This document shows positions 6,518-11,064 of a DNA stretch of 11,064 nucleotides, in pieces. The stretch comes from CAYYAU01 sp964469765 [NCBI: uncultured Clostridia bacterium] (GTDB taxonomy: Bacteria > UBA6262 > WVXT01 > CAYYAU01). The stretch spans positions 1 through 11,064 of the forward strand of contig CAYYAU010000021.1 in NCBI GenBank assembly GCA_964469765.1. The letters are read 5' to 3'. A program made the translations under genes and the position numbers. The notes below the pieces were generated by a model. It did not search any database. It was not told where the DNA came from and saw only the letters and a list, made by a program, of their open reading frames with translations. The first letter of the stretch is position 1, and each line of letters begins with the position of its first letter.

Positions 6518-8437
6518 ATGGAGAGTTTCCAGGTCATATTTATTTATTTGGCTACAAGTATAATTGGATTTATTTTAGGGATGACTTTTGTATTCAGAAA
6601 AAGTAAGGTAGGAGTCTCCCCTTTATCAGAGGAAATATTTGATAGTATAAAAGAAAGCAGTAGATTTATATTAAGGAGTCAACTAAAAATAATTACCTTT
6701 TTTTCTTTAGGGTTTGGGGGAATAATATTTTTTGTAATTTCCAGAAAGGTTTCAATTTCATTTTTTATTGGAGTTTGTTGTGCATTCTTTATGATTTATT
6801 TATCTTCTTATCTCTCCAATAAGATAACATTATTAAGTTTTTTAAGAAATTTTCCCCTCTCTTTAGAGAATACAGATACTCTATTTAAAGATATCCATAG
6901 ATTTACCATCTCTTTTACGTTAATAACATTAACCGCGAGTCTGGCTGTTTTTGGTATAACATACTTTGTTTTGTTTTACGCTTCTTCCCTTCAATTTAAA
7001 AATGTTATGGATATAATTAGTAACCTTTCCAATCCATTAAGTGCTTTTGTATTGGGATATGTGGTGGTATTATTTTTTTATGGGTTTTCAAGTGAAATTT
7101 ATAATCATTCTACAAACATAACAATGAGATTATATAAAAAAATTATCCCTAGGATTTCTCCTTTTGATTTAAGAAATCCTTTGTGTATTTCTCCTGTATT
7201 AAAAGAGAATGCTCAAAATCTTCCTTTTTTAAACTTGGAGTTTCTTTCTAATTGTTTGATGTTATTGATAGCATTTATTGCTGCCTCTTTTTTACTTAGA
7301 GATATAGCGCTTATTACATTTGCTTTTCTTATATTAGCATGGCTTGTGGTTTCATTTTTGTTAAGTAAAATCTACCACAAACCTCTAAAAAATAAAAGTG
7401 AGGGATATATTCCAATAAGAGAAGTGGGTTTTGGGATAATACTTTTTCTTATTGGAAGCCTATTCTTTTCTATAATTATTTATAAGGATGTAAAGTTTTT
7501 CTTTTGTATTCTCGGTGGGTTAATTATTTCTTTCTTAACAAGCTGTGTTTTAAATATCTTTTCAAAAAGAAAATTAATATCTCAATCTATTCTTCCGATT
7601 TTTTATCAGTTTCTTTTAATAGGATTTATAATCATATTTTCATTTAAACTATGTGGAGTTGTAGGAATAATATTTTCCTCAGCAGGGGCTTGTAGTTTAT
7701 ATTTATTTCTGTTGCCTTTATATCTTGAAGGGAAAATCTTACAGAACTGTGAGGCGATTTCAAAGATTAATGGAGTAAAAAGAAGTAATGAGAGAAATGG
7801 CAGTATAAAATTGTTATTTTCCGGAATAGAAAATAGATTTGAAACTGTCTTAAAATTTATCAATGGAAGTGTATTTAGTAGTAGTTTTATGTTGTTATTA
7901 TCACTTGTTACAGTATTCTCATTGGCTTCTTCTTTAAAATGGATAAATATATTAAGAGAAGAGGTAATGATAGGATTGCTATTAGGTGGGGCAATGCCTT
8001 TTATTTATATTTACTTTATACTAAAGGCAATAATAAATTCAACAAAAGAAATCTCAAAGGATATAGATAGACAATTTAAGGAGATTCCTGGATTAAAAGA
8101 AGGACGTTCTCGCTCAGACTACTTATTTTCTACAAAGCTTATAATAAGGTCGTTCTCAAATAAGGCTCTAATGTCAGTTTCATTTTTTATTTTAATGACA
8201 TTTTTAATTGGTTTTCTATTAAGTAACGAAGCTTTAGGTTCATTTATGTTAGGCTGTTTAGTAAGTGGTTTTCCACTTTTCATATTGCTTACAAATTCAA
8301 AGATATTAATTAAAGAAGGATACAAATCTGAATTGTCTTTTTTCTTGAGCAGTTTATTTAAGTTAATAATAATTTTTTCATTGGTAATGTTTAGTATTAT
8401 CGGGAAATTATTTATTTGGTTTAGAGGTTTCTTTTAA
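6518..8437 (+). CDS. Membrane-bound pyrophosphatase homologue with lost active site (probable pseudoenzyme)
   Basis: A 639-residue, roughly 14-16-helix protein; true H+/Na+-PPases are about 700-730. I compared it from memory with the Thermotoga maritima enzyme. Homology is clearest near the C-terminus, where DRQFKEIPGLKEGRSRSDY (517-535) matches the DEIRRQAREIPGLLEGKAKPDY region and GFLLSNEALGSFMLGCLVSG (565-584) matches GFLLGAEFVGGVLIGTVLSG. The first catalytic loop aligns without gaps around D217-LRNP-221 (canonical DPRNP). However, the substrate Lys is His197, Asp is Asn200, and the DNVGDNVGD aspartates are Pro226, Glu230 and Asn234. The DSYGPIADN loop reads YLEGKILQN (402-410), losing both Asp. 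The last loop (GDTVGDPLKDT) is deleted. It therefore cannot hydrolyse or synthesise pyrophosphate by the known mechanism. AAAGGAG (6506-6512) is a strong Shine-Dalgarno and no stop or frameshift is seen, so it is not a decaying gene. Its role is unknown. Confidence 0.82.
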   Translation: MESFQVIFIYLATSIIGFILGMTFVFRKSKVGVSPLSEEIFDSIKESSRFILRSQLKIITFFSLGFGGIIFFVISRKVSISFFIGVCCAFFMIYLSSYLSNKITLLSFLRNFPLSLENTDTLFKDIHRFTISFTLITLTASLAVFGITYFVLFYASSLQFKNVMDIISNLSNPLSAFVLGYVVVLFFYGFSSEIYNHSTNITMRLYKKIIPRISPFDLRNPLCISPVLKENAQNLPFLNLEFLSNCLMLLIAFIAASFLLRDIALITFAFLILAWLVVSFLLSKIYHKPLKNKSEGYIPIREVGFGIILFLIGSLFFSIIIYKDVKFFFCILGGLIISFLTSCVLNIFSKRKLISQSILPIFYQFLLIGFIIIFSFKLCGVVGIIFSSAGACSLYLFLLPLYLEGKILQNCEAISKINGVKRSNERNGSIKLLFSGIENRFETVLKFINGSVFSSSFMLLLSLVTVFSLASSLKWINILREEVMIGLLLGGAMPFIYIYFILKAIINSTKEISKDIDRQFKEIPGLKEGRSRSDYLFSTKLIIRSFSNKALMSVSFFILMTFLIGFLLSNEALGSFMLGCLVSGFPLFILLTNSKILIKEGYKSELSFFLSSLFKLIIIFSLVMFSIIGKLFIWFRGFF

Positions 8438-8492
8438 GGTTAGGAATACATAAGAAACTCTATGAAAAATTTTACAAAAAATTTACTTTTTG

Positions 8493-8524
8493 TTTACAAC
8501 TTTGTCATTTTTATATTGTATAAT
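8493..8524 (+). promoter_or_regulatory. Candidate promoter for the receiver-domain gene
   Basis: The 147-bp spacer after the pyrophosphatase homologue is very AT-rich. It contains a perfect TATAAT (8519-8524) with a TTTACA (8493-8498) upstream. The 20-base spacing is longer than the usual 17, so the -35 call is weak; the -10 alone is convincing. It would give an RNA start near 8531 and a leader of about 55 bases. No terminator hairpin with a T-run was seen before it. Confidence 0.35.
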
Positions 8525-8584
8525 TATATCCAATATGTTTGTAAATGAGAGACTTTAAAAGCTTCAATTTTAGAGGTAATAGTG

Positions 8585-8956
8585 ATGAGAAAGAAGAAAG
8601 TTTTAGTCATTGATGATAATTTTGAGATTAGTCATTTGATTAAGATATGCTTAGAGAACGAAGGATTTGTTGTTGATTTAGCTTCAAACGGAGATATTGG
8701 TCTTAAGAAAGCAAAAGAAATTCAACCTGACCTCGTTACTTTAGATATTCTTATGCCAGGCAATAAAGATGGAATTGAGCTTTTGGATATATGGGAAAAA
8801 GAGAAAAGTTTGAGAAACATTCCGGTTCTTGTAATTTCAGTGATGGATAAGGAACTCCTCTATAGAATGGTAAGAAAGAATGTTGCCTACCTGCCAAAAC
8901 CAATTAATTTAGAAAGCCTCCTTTCAAAAGTAAAACAGGTATCCAATCTTAGATAG
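8585..8956 (+). CDS. Stand-alone response regulator receiver domain (CheY-like)
   Basis: A 123-residue single REC domain with no output domain. Numbered from ATG 8585, it has the acidic pair Asp10-Asp11 (VLVIDDNF), the phospho-acceptor Asp54 (PDLVTLDILMPG), the switch Ser85 (VLVISV) and Lys105 (YLPKPI), all as in active receivers. The loop after the acceptor reads MPGNKDGIELL, one residue longer than the common MPGxDGxELL. A GTG three bases earlier is also in frame; AGAGG (8572-8576) lies eight bases before ATG and five before GTG, so ATG is slightly favoured. No histidine kinase is in the window. It probably relays phosphate or regulates a partner by direct contact; the target cannot be named. 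Confidence 0.93.
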   Translation: MRKKKVLVIDDNFEISHLIKICLENEGFVVDLASNGDIGLKKAKEIQPDLVTLDILMPGNKDGIELLDIWEKEKSLRNIPVLVISVMDKELLYRMVRKNVAYLPKPINLESLLSKVKQVSNLR

Positions 8957-8964
8957 CTTTTTAT

Positions 8965-8979
8965 AGACAGTTCTTGTCT
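8965..8979 (+). other. Small hairpin after the receiver gene
   Basis: AGACA (8965-8969) pairs with TGTCT (8975-8979) around a five-base loop, nine bases past the receiver stop codon. It is followed by GAAATAAAG rather than a T-run, so it is at best a weak terminator or RNA 3'-end structure. Confidence 0.25.
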
Positions 8980-9010
8980 GAAATAAAGTCTTGTAAATGA
9001 TTATTTATTC

Positions 9011-9039
9011 TTGACTAATGTTTTGTTTTAAATTATTAT
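9011..9039 (+). promoter_or_regulatory. Sigma-70-type promoter placing the RNA start at the glycosyltransferase ATG
   Basis: TTGACT (9011-9016), a 17-base spacer, then TATTAT (9034-9039): five of six consensus bases in each box and ideal spacing. The expected RNA start is about 9046, three bases before the ATG at 9049. No room is left for a Shine-Dalgarno, and the AGG touching the ATG is too close to act as one. If correct, the transcript is essentially leaderless. Confidence 0.55.
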
Positions 9040-9048
9040 ATTTTTAGG

Positions 9049-10485
9049 ATGAGGAAAGAATATGTATTTCTTATTGTTTTGGTTTCAATAGCTACCTTTC
9101 TATTAGTCTACACTCCACATTATAATAATCCTTTCCCACTTCATATTGATGAGTGGCACCATATTACAGAGTCTATAAAAATTCAGGATGGACTGTATCA
9201 CAAAGGAGTTTCTGGATTTAGAGTTGGGTTTCAGATTTTACTTTTATTCTTATCTAAGTTTGTAAACCTTGTTCTATTCTATAAATTTCTGCCTGCTATC
9301 TGGGCTGTTTTTTCCAATCTTGTTTTGTTTTGGGCGGTTTATAGAAAAACTGAAAAAAGATTTTTTATTGCTTTATTTTCAATGGTTTTTTTTGCTTCTA
9401 TTAAATCAAATGTAAACATCACAGGACTATGGTTTTTTACCCCTCTTTCTTTTTCAATTCTTTTTATCTACTTATATATTTATTTTCTCACCGATGGTAT
9501 TGAGAAACAAAATAAAAAGTTTATTTTCTACTCATTTGTAATAATGGTTGTGCTTACATTTGTACATTCAATATCTGTTTTATTTTCAATTCCATTTTTA
9601 CTAATTTATTCTTTATTTAATTTTAAATATATAAAAAAAGAATGGAAGTTTTTTTCAATATTTTTTTTAATCCCTTTAGTAGGTGCAATCTTTTACAAAT
9701 TTATGAGTAATGTTTCTGGACAATCCTTAATAACTCATTTGATAAAAGCCTTACAGTTTAAACGTGGATGGGGAGTATTGGAATTAAATAATTCATTCTT
9801 TGAACTTTATAGTCTTACAGGATACATATTGGCAATTATAGGATTTCTTATTATTTTAAGAGATAAAAGTAGGATTAAAAAATATTTAGTTTATCTGTTA
9901 TGGCCAGTTACAATGCTTATTTTCATATTCTTTTATAGAAAAACAGGTGTTTCTTATTTATCTCCTTATCAAAGGAATTTGTATTACTTTGTTATAAGCC
10001 TACCGCCCTTAAGTGCAATGGGCTTAGAGTATGTAATTAGAGTTGTGGATACATCAATAAATAAATATAAAACAAGCCAGATCTCTAAGAGCATAGGTAT
10101 TTTTGTCCTATTGGGTTTAATGGTGTTTTTTACTTTCAAGGATTATACAAAGATACCAAAACAAATTGCTGTTTATAAAGTAATTGATAATGATGAATAT
10201 AAAGCACTTTTATTTCTTTCAAGATTTCCAGAAAGAGCAAGGGTAATGGCACCACTAAGGATATCAACAGCACTTTATTCCATCTCTCATCACTTGCCAG
10301 TTGGTACGTACTTCTTTTATGGAAATAGAGAGGATGTAGATAGATTCTTTCTCTCAAGAGATTGTAAGACAAAAAAAATGCTAATAAGAAAGTATAATGT
10401 TAAGTTTGTTTTCTCAAAAATCCCAATAAACTGTGGATGGAAGTTAATATATGATAAAAACCTCTATATTTACAAGGTTAAATAA
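9049..10485 (+). CDS. GT-C type membrane glycosyltransferase-like protein
   Basis: A 478-residue polytopic protein with about 10-11 hydrophobic segments and a soluble C-terminal domain of about 110 residues. After the first helix comes FPLHIDEWHHI (29-39). The acidic Asp34-Glu35 in the first periplasmic loop is the position of the catalytic acid in GT-C/PMT-type transferases that use polyprenyl-phosphate sugars. SPYQRNLYYFVISLPPLSAMGLEY (305-328) is a further typical loop-helix element. The C-terminal part (RKYNVKFVFSKI, LIYDKNLYIYKVK) looks like the small outer domain of many such proteins. Donor and acceptor cannot be assigned. Upstream in-frame stops and a good promoter fix the start at ATG 9049. 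Its end overlaps the start of another GT-C gene by 35 bp, implying coupled expression. The family-level call is fairly sure; the enzyme activity is inferred. Confidence 0.7.
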   Translation: MRKEYVFLIVLVSIATFLLVYTPHYNNPFPLHIDEWHHITESIKIQDGLYHKGVSGFRVGFQILLLFLSKFVNLVLFYKFLPAIWAVFSNLVLFWAVYRKTEKRFFIALFSMVFFASIKSNVNITGLWFFTPLSFSILFIYLYIYFLTDGIEKQNKKFIFYSFVIMVVLTFVHSISVLFSIPFLLIYSLFNFKYIKKEWKFFSIFFLIPLVGAIFYKFMSNVSGQSLITHLIKALQFKRGWGVLELNNSFFELYSLTGYILAIIGFLIILRDKSRIKKYLVYLLWPVTMLIFIFFYRKTGVSYLSPYQRNLYYFVISLPPLSAMGLEYVIRVVDTSINKYKTSQISKSIGIFVLLGLMVFFTFKDYTKIPKQIAVYKVIDNDEYKALLFLSRFPERARVMAPLRISTALYSISHHLPVGTYFFYGNREDVDRFFLSRDCKTKKMLIRKYNVKFVFSKIPINCGWKLIYDKNLYIYKVK

Positions 10486-11064
10486 AAGTTTATTTAGAAA
10501 AGAATACGAGATTCTTGAGATTTTAGGTATCTTTATGCTTTCACGATTTTTAATTATATGGATAGCTTATTTGTCAAATTTAATAATTATTAAAGATAGG
10601 TGGTATTCAAAAGCAGGCTCTATTTTAGACTTCTTTTTTAGATGGGATTCTGGATGGTATATGAGTATTGTAAAAAATGGGTACTCCTATATCCCAGGAA
10701 AACAGTCAAGTGTGGCTTTTTTCCCTTTCTACCCGATGCTTGTAAAGATATGTTCATTTGTATTTGGTAATCCAAAACTTACAGGATTTATTATTTCTAA
10801 TATTGCATTATTTATTGGGTGCATTTATTTATATAAGTTGATAATGCTTGATTATAAAGATACAAGGGTTGCTTTAAAAACAGTCTTTTTTATGTTAATC
10901 TTTCCTGTAAGTTTTTATTTTTCAATCTTTTATACAGAGGGTCTTTTTCTCTGTTTATCAATTACTGCATTTTATTATGCACGAAAAAGACAGTGGTTGA
11001 TAGCTTCTATATTTGGTTTTTTTCTTTCACTTACAAGAGTTGTGGGAGTTTTCATATTTATTCC
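10451..11064 (+). CDS. PIG-V-like GT-C mannosyltransferase family protein (3' truncated)
   Basis: The first 204 codons of a membrane protein that runs off the window. It carries the bacterial PIG-V-like pattern: a first helix (LGIFMLSRFLIIWIAYLSNL, 25-44), then FRWDSGWYMSIVKNGYSYIP (63-82) with Trp65-Asp66, VAFFPFYPMLV (88-98), LIFPVSFYFSIFYTEGLFL (149-167) and LSLTRVVGV (192-200). In eukaryotic PIG-V, which adds the second mannose to GPI precursors, the corresponding motifs line the active site; bacterial relatives probably use lipid-linked sugars for surface glycans. The start ATG 10451 lies 35 bp inside the preceding gene, in another frame, with GGAAG at 10439-10443 seven bases upstream. 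An in-frame stop at 10445 rules out an earlier start. Confidence 0.85.
   Translation, partial: MIKTSIFTRLNKSLFRKEYEILEILGIFMLSRFLIIWIAYLSNLIIIKDRWYSKAGSILDFFFRWDSGWYMSIVKNGYSYIPGKQSSVAFFPFYPMLVKICSFVFGNPKLTGFIISNIALFIGCIYLYKLIMLDYKDTRVALKTVFFMLIFPVSFYFSIFYTEGLFLCLSITAFYYARKRQWLIASIFGFFLSLTRVVGVFIFI

Noticed and set aside
6518-8437. Functional H+/Na+-translocating pyrophosphatase (hppA)
   Set aside because: The DxxxD-type motifs and the final GDTVGDPxKDT loop needed to bind Mg-PPi are substituted or deleted, so an active enzyme is not supported despite clear homology.
6518-8437. Pseudogene
   Set aside because: The 1.9-kb frame is uninterrupted, has a good Shine-Dalgarno, and keeps coherent helices and loops, which is not the pattern of decay by random mutation.
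8438-8584. Intrinsic terminator after the pyrophosphatase-like gene
   Set aside because: T- and A-rich runs are present but no stable G+C stem precedes a T-run.
1-11064. tRNA, rRNA, transposase or phage attachment signals
   Set aside because: No cloverleaf, rRNA-like stretch, insertion-sequence ends or integrase/transposase motifs were seen on either strand.

Overview
The window is AT-rich (roughly one third G+C by eye), gene-dense, and every gene reads on the + strand. It suggests a Gram-negative (diderm) bacterium from an uncultured or poorly sampled lineage. The grounds are a type IX-like (FlgD-like) C-terminal sorting domain on a secreted protein, a PorV/PorQ-type outer-membrane barrel carrying a peptidoglycan-binding OmpA domain, and several divergent membrane proteins. 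This mix is common in candidate phyla such as Omnitrophota, Desantisbacteria, Firestonebacteria and WOR-3. I cannot place it more precisely from sequence alone.

Layout. (1) Positions 1-2436 form a cell-envelope block: the end of a large secreted protein with a T9SS type A/FlgD-like C-terminal domain, a palindromic repeat-rich spacer, then a PorV-like barrel fused to two FlgD-type Ig domains and an OmpA domain. (2) Positions 2465-2632 are a G+C-rich spacer of four perfect-period 35-bp tandem repeats, each able to fold into a hairpin. (3) Positions 2660-4005 hold the classic translation pair rplY (L25/CTC) and pth (peptidyl-tRNA hydrolase). (4) Positions 4058-8437 are a membrane and ion-transport block: a two-CBS-domain protein, a CPA2-family cation/proton antiporter with an Asp-Asp core, a DUF502 protein, and a 639-residue homologue of membrane-bound pyrophosphatase. 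(5) Position 8585 onward holds a stand-alone response-regulator receiver, then two overlapping GT-C type membrane glycosyltransferase genes, the second a PIG-V-like protein cut by the window end.

The most unusual item is the pyrophosphatase homologue. Its fold-defining segments align with canonical H+/Na+-PPases without gaps across the key loops, but nearly every Asp and Lys that binds Mg-pyrophosphate is replaced and the last catalytic loop is deleted. The frame is nevertheless open from end to end, with a strong ribosome binding site, and it sits 15 bp behind a DUF502 gene and an antiporter gene. This looks like a maintained pseudoenzyme, perhaps a non-hydrolytic membrane partner. The second most unusual item is the non-coding DNA on both sides of the PorV-OmpA gene, where helically phased short repeats and tandem hairpins share sequence modules.
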